Shown one piece after another: positions 8,835 to 17,564 of a stretch of 64,000 nucleotides of DNA. How positions within the stretch are numbered: position 1 is the stretch's first letter; every line of letters starts with the position of its first letter. The position numbers and the translations under genes are program-made. The stretch comes from Streptomyces deccanensis (GTDB lineage: Bacteria > Actinomycetota > Actinomycetes > Streptomycetales > Streptomycetaceae). Under the pieces are notes generated by a model. That model did not search any database, was not told where the DNA came from, and saw nothing but the letters and a program-made list of their open reading frames with translations. The stretch is from contig NZ_CP092431.1 in assembly GCF_022385335.1 (NCBI RefSeq), positions 8,928,001 to 8,992,000 of the forward strand. Direction: 5' to 3'.

Positions 8835-9947
8835 CGCCTGCCCGGTCTGGCCCCACCACCACGAAACGCTCGGACAGGGCAGCGGATCGGGGTCGTCGCT
8901 CGACGGCTGATCCGCCCAGCAGCCGGACAGCGAACCGACCGGCCCGACCGCGGCCCCGTTCTCCGCGGCCCCGTTCTCCGCGGCCCCGTTCTCCGCTGAC
9001 GCGCCCGTGTGACGCGGGGCCGTCAGCCCCCATTCCACATGGCCCCGCAGGGCCTGGCCCAACTGCTCCAGCAGATAGCGCAGGGGCGCGGGGGCGCCGA
9101 CCAGGAGCTCCTCGCGCAGAGCCAGGAACAACCGCATGACCCGGTCCCGCACCTTCATCGTCTCGTCGACAGCCTGCTGCACCGAGAGCCCTCGGGTCGC
9201 CTGCAGGACATTGATCAGATTCAGGTCGTGGACGGACTCCTTGCGGTACGAGAACAGGTCGTTGTCGAGCGCGCCGACCATTCCGGCGCTCTCCAGGCAC
9301 GCCAGCACCGCCGGGGACTGCCACGTGTCCTCGGGCAGCGGCTCGGTGCCGCACATCTCGATGAGCACGATCGTGAGATGGCCCGCCACGTCGTCCAGCC
9401 TGATGGACAGGTACTGGTCCTCAGTCAGCGGGTCGGGGCCGTGCAGGGCGTTGATGCCGCGAACCGCGCCCGCGAAGCAGCGCCGCATCTCGTGGGTCAG
9501 TCTGCCGACCCGGCCCGGTGAGCTGGCCTTCCTGAGCCGGTTCATCACGTCGACCAGGGCCAGGGTGTAAGGATCGTCCGCCCCTGAGACCCGGTATCCG
9601 GGCGACTCCATCACCCGCATGACTCTCCCCGCCTGCTCGATGATCGCCCCGAACCCGCCAGCCGACGGAGAGCCGTCGAAGAGCAGGTCCTCCGCGAGCA
9701 GCACCAGATGGGCGAAGCAGGTCAGCGTCCGGAAGACCTCCTCGTTCTCCGGCTGAGGAATCATCAGGCCCATCAGCCGGTGCACCTCCGCTTCCCGGAT
9801 GCGGGTGAGCGTCGCCGGGTCGTCGCACAGCCCGTGGGACGCCATCCAATCCACGGCCTCGGCCCCCGCCGCCTCAGCGAGAGGACCGTACGCTGCCGGC
9901 AAGGGACAGTAGAACGGCGGAAGGGTGAACTCACGCGAATGCTCCAT
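8805..9947 (-). CDS. Class I terpene synthase (bacterial terpene cyclase)
   Basis: A 380-residue cyclase. The metal-binding first motif is degenerate (E86-D87-LLF-D91). The NSE triad is intact (N229, S233, E237 in NDLFSYRKE). R183 lies exactly 46 residues before the triad, where the diphosphate-sensing arginine of bacterial cyclases sits. The C-terminal RY pair appears as R312-H313. A tail rich in ENGAA repeats follows the catalytic domain. It is neither geosmin synthase (single domain only) nor accompanied by a 2-MIB methyltransferase. Start: ATG 9947 with GGGAAG; a GTG six bases upstream is also possible. Confidence 0.85.
   Translation of the reverse strand: MEHSREFTLPPFYCPLPAAYGPLAEAAGAEAVDWMASHGLCDDPATLTRIREAEVHRLMGLMIPQPENEEVFRTLTCFAHLVLLAEDLLFDGSPSAGGFGAIIEQAGRVMRVMESPGYRVSGADDPYTLALVDVMNRLRKASSPGRVGRLTHEMRRCFAGAVRGINALHGPDPLTEDQYLSIRLDDVAGHLTIVLIEMCGTEPLPEDTWQSPAVLACLESAGMVGALDNDLFSYRKESVHDLNLINVLQATRGLSVQQAVDETMKVRDRVMRLFLALREELLVGAPAPLRYLLEQLGQALRGHVEWGLTAPRHTGASAENGAAENGAAENGAAVGPVGSLSGCWADQPSSDDPDPLPCPSVSWWWGQTGQASGRALTQQQ
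8950..8994. repeat. 15-base tandem repeat, three copies
   Basis: Three exact copies of GCGGCCCCGTTCTCC, in frame within the C-terminal tail of the terpene synthase, encode ENGAA repeats. They lie beyond the conserved cyclase fold, so copy number is probably free to vary. Confidence 0.9.
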
Positions 9948-10209
9948 GCCCACAGCTTCCCGTCACCGACTCGCTCCCTGGCAGAGCGCGCGGACTCACG
10001 CCGAGGCCAAGTACGACAAACGTGCACCGCGAGTCCCTTGTGGTCCGGCCGGGCGGTGCCGTCGAAAGCCGTTCGATACAAGCGCGTTGCTAGTCTTCAG
10101 GATCAGCAGGGGACGGCATCACGCTCCCACCGCGCCGCACGACTTCACGCCGCACCACTCCACGCCCCACCGGTCGAGAACCGTCCCCTTCGTCACCGAG
10201 GACAGTGCG

Positions 10210-11160
10210 ATGTCCCACGACAAGCCCTGTTGCGCCCCCGGCCGGGAGCCGGTTGCCGGTCCGCTCGCCGTGCCGCCGGTCGGAGCCCGGCGGTCGGCGG
10301 CGGCGAACCGCGAACGGTTGCTGGCGCTGCCCGGCGGGACCTTCCTGATGGGGTCCGAGGACGAGGTCGGTTACCCGGAGGACGGGGAGGGCCCGGTCCG
10401 TGAGGTCGAGGTGAGCCCGTTCCGTATCGCCGCCACGACCGTCACCAACGAGCGGTTCGCGGCCTTCGTGGACGCCACCGGGTACGTGACCGAGTCCGAG
10501 CGCTTCGACTTCTCGTTCGTCTTCGAGGGCTTCCTCACCGACGAACTGCGCGCCGTCTCCCCGCGCGTCCCCGGCACCCCGTGGTGGCGCGGCGTCCGAG
10601 GTGCCGACTGGCGGCGGCCCGCGGGGCCCGGCTCCTCGGCCGAGGCGATCCCCGACCACCCGGTGGTCCACGTCTCCTGGAACGACGCGCAGGCCTACTG
10701 CGCCTGGTCGGGCACCCGTCTGCTCACCGAGGCCGAGTGGGAGTACGCGGCCCGCGGCGGTCTGGAGCAGCGGCGCTACCCGTGGGGTGACGACCTCGCC
10801 CCCGAGGGCCGGTACACCTGCAACATCTGGCGCGGCACCTTTCCGAGCGACAACACCGCGGCCGACGGCCATCGTTCGACGGCTCCCGTCGACGCCTTCG
10901 CGCCCAACGCGTTCGGCCTCTACAACACCGTCGGCAATGTGTGGGAGTGGTGCGCCGACCGGTTCAGCCCCGACTTCCACCGCACCGGCCCGCGCACGGA
11001 CCCGACGGGGCCGCCCGACGGCCCGGCCCGGGTGATGCGCGGCGGCTCCCACCTGTGCCACGCCTCGTACTGCAACCGCTACCGGGTCGCCGCCCGCTCC
11101 TCCAACACCCCCGACAGCGCGGCCGGGAACATCGGCTTCCGGGTTGCGGCGGCGGCCTGA
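10210..11160 (+). CDS. Formylglycine-generating enzyme (sulfatase activator)
   Basis: A 316-residue protein with the FGE-sulfatase fold from about residue 39. The C-terminal block GGSHLCHASYCNRYRVAARS contains C283 and C288, the copper-binding redox pair of true FGE, followed by NTPDSAAGNIGFR. This separates it from EgtB-like and other FGE-fold proteins that lack the cysteines. It oxidises a cysteine in sulfatases (CxPxR) to formylglycine in the cytoplasm. No sulfatase is encoded in this window, so it serves genes elsewhere. Start: ATG 10210 with GAGGA upstream. The 262 bases before it show no clear regulatory motif. Confidence 0.92.
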   Translation: MSHDKPCCAPGREPVAGPLAVPPVGARRSAAANRERLLALPGGTFLMGSEDEVGYPEDGEGPVREVEVSPFRIAATTVTNERFAAFVDATGYVTESERFDFSFVFEGFLTDELRAVSPRVPGTPWWRGVRGADWRRPAGPGSSAEAIPDHPVVHVSWNDAQAYCAWSGTRLLTEAEWEYAARGGLEQRRYPWGDDLAPEGRYTCNIWRGTFPSDNTAADGHRSTAPVDAFAPNAFGLYNTVGNVWEWCADRFSPDFHRTGPRTDPTGPPDGPARVMRGGSHLCHASYCNRYRVAARSSNTPDSAAGNIGFRVAAAA

Positions 11161-11275
11161 ACCACGGCGAACCGCCGCATCAGAATGTCGGTTGTGCCGG
11201 TGCGTGTCGCGTGTACGTCGGCCGTGTCGACGCCCGTCGTCTCGACGCCGGCCGTCTCGGCGGGCCCGTCGACGT

Positions 11276-12154
11276 TCAGGCGCTCGGCGTCGACCGCTGG
11301 ACCGCCCGCACCCGTCGGTCGAACTCACGGTTGAGCAGCGGGGTGAGCACGCTGCCGAAGCGGGCCAGCGCGCGCGTGCCCGTGTCCGGGCAGATGGTGA
11401 AACGCCGCCGGTCGATGCCCCGCACGATCGCCGCCGCGACCTTCTCCGCCGTGAGCGGTCGGATCGTGCCGCCGACGACCCGGGTCTCCTCCGGCTTCCA
11501 CCGGTTCTCCTCGGCGAGCTGCGGGGTGTCCACGTCCGGCGGGAACACGACGCCGACATGCACCCCACGCGGGGTCAGCTCGGCCCGCACCGACTCCATC
11601 AGGCCGCGTACGGCGAACTTGGCGGGCCCGTAGGCGCTGTAGCCGAAGATGCCGAGCAGTCCGGCGGCGGACGACACGGCGACCACACTGCCGCGTCCGC
11701 GCTCCACCATGCCGGGGGCGACGGCGCGTACGGCGTGGAGCGTGCCGAAGTAGTCGACCTCGATCATCTGCCGGAAGTTGTCGTCGGACAGTTCGAGGAA
11801 GTGGCCGGGGCGGGCGAGTCCGGCCGACGTGACCAGGATGTCGCAGGGCTGCGCCTGTTCGGCCTCCAGATCGGCGATGGCGCCGGTGAGGGCGGACCGG
11901 TCGGCGACGTCGGCGGCCCGCGCGGCGACCGAGGCCCGCGTGCGGGCCGGGTCCGGTGTGCCGGCGGTCGATATCTCCTTCGCCAGCTCCTTCGCCGCCG
12001 CCTCCAGGCGCTCGGCGCCCCGCGCGATGAGCGAGACCTTCGCTCCGCGCGCCGCCAGCAGCCGGGCCGTGGCGAGACCGATGCCGCTCGACCCGCCGGT
12101 GACGATGACATGAGCCGAACTGATGTCCAGGGGGCGGATGTTCCGCAGTCTCAT
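11276..12154 (-). CDS. SDR oxidoreductase, 3-ketodihydrosphingosine-reductase-like
   Basis: A 292-residue short-chain dehydrogenase. TGGSSGIG (residues 19-26) binds NADP, and the catalytic Ser and YxxxK lie in AVSSAAG and SAYGPAK. The downstream segment PPDVDTPQLAEENRWKPEET closely matches the substrate region of 3-ketosphinganine reductases. Sphingolipid synthesis is unusual in Streptomyces, and no serine palmitoyltransferase is seen here, so the substrate may be another long-chain ketone. It converges on the FGE gene. Confidence 0.8.
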   Translation of the reverse strand: MRLRNIRPLDISSAHVIVTGGSSGIGLATARLLAARGAKVSLIARGAERLEAAAKELAKEISTAGTPDPARTRASVAARAADVADRSALTGAIADLEAEQAQPCDILVTSAGLARPGHFLELSDDNFRQMIEVDYFGTLHAVRAVAPGMVERGRGSVVAVSSAAGLLGIFGYSAYGPAKFAVRGLMESVRAELTPRGVHVGVVFPPDVDTPQLAEENRWKPEETRVVGGTIRPLTAEKVAAAIVRGIDRRRFTICPDTGTRALARFGSVLTPLLNREFDRRVRAVQRSTPSA

Positions 12155-12185
12155 GGCGGGAGGGTAGCGGCTGAGGAGGCGGCGA

Positions 12186-12602
12186 TCAGAGCCCGAGCCC
12201 CTGCACCATCTCGTCGACGACCACCCGGCACCGAGGCAACGGCCGCCGGCCCGCCCGCGCCGGCGCCGACTCCTCGCCGGAAGCCGGGCCGACCTGGTCC
12301 GCCGCGTCCGCTGGGTCCGCTGGGTCCACTGGATCCACTGGGCCCGGTGGGCCCGGTGGATCGGGTGGATCCGTCCGGTCCGTGTGGGGCGCCGGGGCAG
12401 CCGTGCCCCTCCGCTCGGCCACCGGGATCTCGCGCAACCACTGCCGGACGACCCGCACCGGGAGGTCGTGGCGGCGCGCGCCCTCCTGCGCCGTGATCCT
12501 GCCGGAGAGGATGTCCGCGAGAGTGCGGATCCGCTCGGTCGGGGAGATCTCCGAGGCTTCCGTGGAGGCGTTCAAGGGCCGCGTCCTCTCCGTGGCGTTC
12601 AC
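12186..12602 (-). CDS. Hypothetical HTH-like protein with Pro/Asp-rich linker
   Basis: A 138-residue frame from a GTG start. Residues about 20-60 (IRTLADILSGRITAQEGARRHD followed by LPVRVVRQWLREI) read like a transposase-type or Sox-type helix-turn-helix. A low-complexity stretch of PPDPPGPPGPVDPVDPADPAD follows, encoded by nine-base repeats, then a short basic-to-acidic tail. Codon bias supports translation, but the start has no clear ribosome site. No function can be given; it could be a small DNA-binding protein. It ends 31 bases upstream of the SDR start, on the same strand. Confidence 0.5.
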   Translation of the reverse strand: MNATERTRPLNASTEASEISPTERIRTLADILSGRITAQEGARRHDLPVRVVRQWLREIPVAERRGTAAPAPHTDRTDPPDPPGPPGPVDPVDPADPADAADQVGPASGEESAPARAGRRPLPRCRVVVDEMVQGLGL

Positions 12603-12974
12603 CGGTGTCGTGGTCGAGCCGTCGTGACTCCGTACGTGGTGCGCGGTGCGCGGTGCGCGGTGCTCGGTGCTCGGTAGGTGGTGCGCGGTACTCGGAACAG
12701 GGTCGTCAGCAGCTTCGGGCCGTGCGGGGGAGCGGCCCTTGCCGTGGCGTGGCCCGCGACCGTCCGGAAGGTGAAGAACCTCGGTCGTGCCCCGCCGTCC
12801 ACCCCTGAGCCCCCTCACCCGCAGTACCCGTGTAACCCGTACGACCGCCATCACCCGCCCGGCCGAGTACCGAGGTGGCCCCCCGGCATGCCTCCCTCGC
12901 ACGGGTCCGCCCGGCCAGAACTCGAACGCCCCACCCCGCATGCCGCCCACCCCCGATCCCCCGACACTGACCCC
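12603..12974. other. Intergenic region with heptamer repeat
   Basis: No gene is recognised in these 372 bases. A seven-base tandem repeat occupies 12638-12672 (three GGTGCGC then two GGTGCTC). The remainder has coding-like composition in several frames but no recognisable protein. It should contain the promoters for the divergent HTH-like and GH15 genes. Confidence 0.6.
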
Positions 12975-14840
12975 ATGCCAGGACAGCCCAGCCGCATCGA
13001 GGACTACGCCCTCATCGGCGACCTGCTCACCGCCGCCCTCGTGGGCAAGGACGGCAGCATCGACTGGCTCTGTCTGCCCCGCTTCGACTCGCCCGCCTGT
13101 TTCGCCGCCCTGCTCGGCGACGAGGACAACGGCCGCTGGCGCATCGCCCCCGCCGACGAGCACGGCCCGTACGCCCGCCGCCGCTACCGCGACGACACGG
13201 CGATCCTGGAGACGGAGTGGGAGACGACCGCCGGGCAGGTCCTGGTCACCGACTTCATGCCGTGCCGCAAGACGGGCGCCCCCAGCGTCGTACGCATCGT
13301 CGAGGGCCTCTCGGGCACCGTCGACATGCGGATGGACCTGCGGCTCCGCTTCGACTACGGCCGTGTCCTGCCCTGGATGCGCCGGCGCGGCGGCGCGCTG
13401 ACGGGCACCGCCGGGCCCGAGTCGGTGTGGCTACGCAGCCCCGTGCGGCCGGTCGCCCACGGCACGGCCCACACCGCCGTGTTCCCGGTCCGGGCGGGCG
13501 AGCAGATCCCCTTCGTCCTCACCTGGCACCCCTCCCACCTGTCCGCACCGCACCAGGTGGACGCCTTCGAGGCGCTGCGCAGCACCGAGTCGTACTGGCG
13601 CCGCTGGCTGCGCAGACTCACCTACGACGGGCCCTACCGTGACGCCGTCGCCCGTTCCCTGATCACGCTCAAGGCGCTGACGTACCAGCCGACCGGCGGC
13701 ATCGTCGCCGCCCCGACGACCTCCCTGCCGGAGGAGATCGGCGGCGTCCGGAACTGGGACTACCGGTTCTGCTGGCTGCGGGACGCGGGCATGACGCTGG
13801 AGGCCCTGCTGCGCAGCGGTTTCAAGGCCGAGGCGGACGCCTGGCGGGGCTGGCTGGAGCGGGCGGTGGCGGGACGGCCCGAGGACGTCCAGATCATGTA
13901 CGGCATCGCGGGGGAGCGGCGGCTGACCGAGTGGGAGGCCGACTGGCTGCCGGGCTACGAGGGATCGCGCCCGGTGCGGATCGGCAACGCGGCCGCCGGG
14001 CAGCGGCAACTCGACGTGCCCGGGGAGGTGATGGACGCCATCCATCTGGCGATCGGCTGCGGACTGCGGCCCCGCAAGCACCTGGTCTCGCTCCAGGCGG
14101 TGTTCCTCGATCACCTGGAGCGGGCCTGGTCCGAGCCCGACCAGGGGCTGTGGGAGATGCGCGGCGCCCCCCGCCACTACACGCACTCCAAGGTGATGTG
14201 CTGGGTCGCCTTCGACCGGGCGGTCCGGCTGGCGGAGGCGCACGCCCGTCCCGGCCCGGTGGACCGATGGCGCGCGGTCCGTGACCGTATCCACCGCGAG
14301 GTCTGTGAGCGGGCCTACGACCCGGAACGCAACACCTTCACCCAGTCGTACGGCTCCCGGGAGCTGGACGCCGCGCTGCTGCAGATCCCGCAGACCGGTT
14401 TCCTGCCGCCGGACGACCCACGGATCATCGGCACCATCGAGGCGGTGCGGCGCGAACTCCTCACCGACGGGCTGGTGGCCCGCTACTCGGCGGGCGCCGC
14501 CGACTCCCCGGACGGACTCACCGGCGGTGAGGGGGCCTTCCTCGCCTGCTCCTTCTGGCTCGCGGACGCCCTGCTGGCGATCGGCCGGGAGGACGAGGCG
14601 CGCGCCCTGTACGAACGGCTGCTGGACCTGCGCAACGACGTCGGACTGCTCGCCGAGGAGTACGACCCCCGCGCCCGCCGCCAACTGGGCAACTTCCCGC
14701 AGGCGTTCACCCATGTCCCGCTGATCCGGGTCGCCTACGAGCTCGATCTGCACGCCCCGCACGCCCGCCGCGAAGACCCGAGGAAAGCACAGGATGTCCA
14801 CCCCTCGGACGGCGCGACCAATTCCCGGACACCCTCTTGA
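12975..14840 (+). CDS. Glycoside hydrolase family 15 protein (glucoamylase/trehalase type)
   Basis: A 621-residue cytoplasmic protein with no signal peptide. The N-terminal SRIEDYALIGDLLTAALVGKDGSIDWLCLPRFDSP segment, the central GGVRNWDYRFCWLRDAGMTL and the C-terminal NFPQAFTHVPLIRVAYEL block are hallmarks of the actinobacterial GH15 group. Some members of that group are alpha,alpha-trehalases and others glucoamylases. The acidic catalytic residues are expected around the RNWDYRFCWLRDA block and a later Glu. It stands alone between the HTH-like gene and the sulfur region. Start: the ATG that begins just before the conserved N terminus; the ribosome site is weak. Confidence 0.88.
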   Translation: MPGQPSRIEDYALIGDLLTAALVGKDGSIDWLCLPRFDSPACFAALLGDEDNGRWRIAPADEHGPYARRRYRDDTAILETEWETTAGQVLVTDFMPCRKTGAPSVVRIVEGLSGTVDMRMDLRLRFDYGRVLPWMRRRGGALTGTAGPESVWLRSPVRPVAHGTAHTAVFPVRAGEQIPFVLTWHPSHLSAPHQVDAFEALRSTESYWRRWLRRLTYDGPYRDAVARSLITLKALTYQPTGGIVAAPTTSLPEEIGGVRNWDYRFCWLRDAGMTLEALLRSGFKAEADAWRGWLERAVAGRPEDVQIMYGIAGERRLTEWEADWLPGYEGSRPVRIGNAAAGQRQLDVPGEVMDAIHLAIGCGLRPRKHLVSLQAVFLDHLERAWSEPDQGLWEMRGAPRHYTHSKVMCWVAFDRAVRLAEAHARPGPVDRWRAVRDRIHREVCERAYDPERNTFTQSYGSRELDAALLQIPQTGFLPPDDPRIIGTIEAVRRELLTDGLVARYSAGAADSPDGLTGGEGAFLACSFWLADALLAIGREDEARALYERLLDLRNDVGLLAEEYDPRARRQLGNFPQAFTHVPLIRVAYELDLHAPHARREDPRKAQDVHPSDGATNSRTPS

Positions 14841-14878
14841 CGCGGGGCGTGGGCGGCTCGACACTCCAGGTGGGGTAT

Positions 14879-14900
14879 TTCCTAGTGAACAGGTAGGGAA
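14879..14900. promoter_or_regulatory. Inverted repeat upstream of leader peptide 1
   Basis: TTCCTA and TAGGGAA (inner CCTA/TAGG exact) flank an eleven-base centre, ending two bases before the leader ATG. Position suggests an operator or control element for the sulfur leader. It is too weak to name a regulator. Confidence 0.35.
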
Positions 14901-14902
14901 TG

Positions 14903-15025
14903 ATGGGGCGCATGGAGCCGGTGGTCACTCGTGTGCCGCGCACGCGCCGGCAGTCCCTTCTGCTGACCTCCCGCCGTCACATCGATCTGCTGCGCGTCTG
15001 CAGCGCCGGAAGCCCTTTGAGCTGA
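14903..15025 (+). CDS. Sulfur-type leader peptide 1 (40 aa)
   Basis: A 40-codon frame, MGRMEPVV... ending SRRHIDLLRVCSAGSPLS. The RRHIDLLRVCSA core matches the short cysteine-containing leader peptides that precede sulfur-metabolism genes in actinobacteria and are thought to sense cysteine supply by attenuation. The single Cys codon lies near the end. It has an AGGTAGGG-like ribosome site and sits 158 bases before the GST-like gene, which it probably controls. An internal ATG at codon 4 is an alternative start. Confidence 0.7.
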   Translation: MGRMEPVVTRVPRTRRQSLLLTSRRHIDLLRVCSAGSPLS

Positions 15026-15183
15026 CCGAGCCGACCGGGCCGACCCAAGCCGACCGGGCCGAGCCGACCCGAGCCGCCGGCGTGGCGCGCCACACGCTCG
15101 CGCGTCCGTGTACTCGCGTCACCACCGTCCCTCGCGTCGTCGCGCCACCGCGCCACCACGCACCAGAGCTCCCGGGGAGACAC

Positions 15184-16101
15184 ATGTCCGCCATGCCCGT
15201 CCACGCCCTGCACGCCGTCCCGTCGCCGCGGCCCCTGCCCTCGTTCCGGGGCCGGATCGGCTGCGACGCGCGCAGCGGCCACTACGCCGTGCCGCGCCGC
15301 TACCGACTCCATCTGTCGCTCTCCTGTCCGGGCGCCCTGCGCATCGCCGTCGTCCACAGCCTCCTCGGGCTGGCCGACGCCTGTCCCGTGAACCTCCTGC
15401 CCGCCGTGCCCGACGGCCCGAACGGCGAGCACTCCGCGCTGCGCCCGCTGTACGAGGCGAGCGCCCACCGCTATCCCGGCGCGGCCGTGGCACCGGTGCT
15501 CAGCGACGACTGGTCCGGACGCATCGTCAGCACCCACGCCCCCGACATCATGCGCGACCTCGCCCGCCGCTTCGGCGGCGCCGGCCGGCCCGAGCTGTAC
15601 CCGGAGGGCGCGGAGGTCGAGATCGAGGGCGTAGCGCGCCTCTGCGAACAGGGCATGGACGGCGCGGCCCAGCGCGCCGGACGGGCCGACGCCGACGACC
15701 TGGAACGCCGCGACGCACTCGGCTCCCTGCTGCGCACCCTGCGCTCCCTGGACGCCCGGCTCGCCGGACAGGAGTACGTCCTCGGCGACCAACTCACCGT
15801 CGCGGACGTCGAGTTGTGGGTGGCTCTGGTGCGGCTCGACACCGTGCACCGCTGGCACCTGGACGCCTCCGCCGTGCACCGCGTCGCCGACCACCCGCAT
15901 CTGTGGGCGTACGCCCGCCGCCTGGCCGCCCATCCCGCGTTCGGCCCCCACCTCGACCTCGACGGCATCGCCCGCCGGCACCACGCGCACTGCCGGGGCC
16001 TGGAGGCGGCCGGCGCCGCCGTACAGATCCTGGACTGGGCCTCCCACGTCCCGGACCAGGGCGTATCGGCAGACGGACAGGCGTCCCATGTGCTGGACTG
16101 A
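15184..16101 (+). CDS. Glutathione S-transferase-like / glutathionyl-hydroquinone-reductase-like protein
   Basis: A 305-residue protein. Residues about 38-50 read LSLSCPGALRIAV, corresponding to the CPWA active-site cysteine region of Xi-class GSTs. The C-terminal helical half has the GST signature LGDQLTVADVELWVALVRLD. Streptomyces use mycothiol rather than glutathione, so the physiological thiol may differ. The cysteine-bearing leader upstream points to a sulfur-regulated role, such as reducing mixed disulfides or thiol adducts. Start: ATG with GGGGAGA. Identity as a GST-fold enzyme is firm; the reaction is inferred. Confidence 0.75.
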   Translation: MSAMPVHALHAVPSPRPLPSFRGRIGCDARSGHYAVPRRYRLHLSLSCPGALRIAVVHSLLGLADACPVNLLPAVPDGPNGEHSALRPLYEASAHRYPGAAVAPVLSDDWSGRIVSTHAPDIMRDLARRFGGAGRPELYPEGAEVEIEGVARLCEQGMDGAAQRAGRADADDLERRDALGSLLRTLRSLDARLAGQEYVLGDQLTVADVELWVALVRLDTVHRWHLDASAVHRVADHPHLWAYARRLAAHPAFGPHLDLDGIARRHHAHCRGLEAAGAAVQILDWASHVPDQGVSADGQASHVLD

Positions 16102-16103
16102 CG

Positions 16104-16134
16104 TTGACAGCGCCCCGCCGGGCCTGAGTTACTT
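16104..16134 (+). promoter_or_regulatory. Candidate promoter of the sulfur import operon
   Basis: TTGACA at 16104-16109 is followed after 19 bases by TTACTT at 16129-16134. The spacing is slightly long for a vegetative promoter. It lies 42 bases before leader peptide 2, a plausible distance for a transcribed leader. Confidence 0.35.
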
Positions 16135-16176
16135 ACGGCGACCCGATGAGCACGAGGCCCCCAGGGCCGGAAGACG

Positions 16177-16302
16177 ATGGTGACGGACATGGACGCGACC
16201 CCGAGGCCCGCCGCATGGCGCCGCCACGGTTGCGTGCCGCTCTGCGCCGACCGCGCCGTCGATCTGCTCCGGGTCAACAGCGCACTGTGTAGCGCACGTT
16301 AG
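16177..16302 (+). CDS. Sulfur-type leader peptide 2 (41 aa)
   Basis: A 41-codon frame with three cysteines (C19, C23, C38) and the core DRAVDLLRVNSALCSAR, again of the actinobacterial sulfur leader type. GGAAG precedes the ATG. It ends 279 bases before the ABC permease start. Cys codons near its end would let ribosomes stall when cysteine is short, giving expression of the importer and monooxygenases downstream. No single clear antiterminator pair was read in the 279-base gap, but the GC content there allows many structures. Confidence 0.72.
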   Translation: MVTDMDATPRPAAWRRHGCVPLCADRAVDLLRVNSALCSAR

Positions 16303-16581
16303 CGCGCGGCCGGGTCCCGCCCGGCGCCGCGCTCCCGTCGAGGCTGACGGTTCCCCGAACCCCTGAGGCACCGCACCAGCGGTCCGCCCTCTCTCCGCCA
16401 GCCCCGGTGCCGTGCGCATCCGTGTGACTTCGGTGCCCGCGGACGACGAATGTCGCCCGTGAGCCCCCGTCCGACGAGTGTCGCCCGCCGTGCTTCCCAC
16501 GGCGAGCGTCGCCCGCTCGCCGGACGACCGAAGTCAAGTCGCCCGCGTCGCCTGGGGTTTCGACACTCTCCGGAGCCCTTG

Positions 16582-17564
16582 ATGAGTGAACCCCCAGGCG
16601 CCGCCGTGTCCCTGACCGAGGCACCGCCGCCCGCCGACGACACCCCGTCGAAGCGGCTCGCCGCCCAGCGGGTGCTGCCGCTGCGCCGCCCCGGCCGCTG
16701 GATCGCCACCGCGGTCGTGCTGGTCCTCGCGGCCCAGTTCGTCCACGGCCTGATCTCCAACCCCTTCTACCAGTGGGACCGCTTCGCCTACTGGTTCCTG
16801 CGGCCGACCATCCTCGACGGGCTCCTCATCACCCTCGAAGTCACCGCCTACAGCGCGGTGTTGGGCCTCCTCGGCGGCATCCTCCTGGCCCTGGCCCGGC
16901 TTTCCGACAGCCCGGTCCTGCGCTCGGTGAGCTGGGTCTACATCTGGGCCCTGCGCTCGATCCCGCTGATCGTGGTCCTGCTGTTCCTCTACAACTTCAG
17001 CGCCCTCTACCAGACGCTCAGCCTGGGCGTCCCCTTCGGTCCGGCGTTCTTCACCTTCGACGAGTCGCGCCTCGCCACCGACATGGCCGTCGCCGTGATC
17101 GGCCTCAGCCTCAACGAGGCCGCCTACGCCGCCGAGGTCGTCCGGGGCGGCATCCTCTCCGTCGACCAGGGCCAGCACGAGGCGGCGTCCGCGCTCGGCC
17201 TGCCCAAGCGCTACCAGTTCCGCAGGATCGTCTTCCCGCAGGCGCTGCGCTCGATCACCCCGAACTACGTCAACCAGCTGATCGGCCTGATCAAGAGCAC
17301 CTCGCTGGTCTTCTACGTCTCCCTGCTCGACCTCTTCGGCACCGCCCAGGCCATGGGCTCCACCTACCCCGGCGACATCGTGCCGCTGTTGATGGTCTCC
17401 ACCGTCTGGTACCTGATCCTCACCAGCGTCGTCTCCGTCGTCCAGTTCTACGTCGAGCGGTACTACGCCCGGGGCGCCACCCGCACCCTGCCGCCGACGC
17501 CGCTCCAGAAACTGCGGGCCGGGATCACCGACCTCCGGGCCCGCGTCCGCAAGGAGGCCGCCGT

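Noticed and set aside
8805..9947. Geosmin or 2-methylisoborneol synthase
   Set aside because: Single catalytic domain (geosmin synthase has two) and no adjacent C-methyltransferase as in 2-MIB loci.
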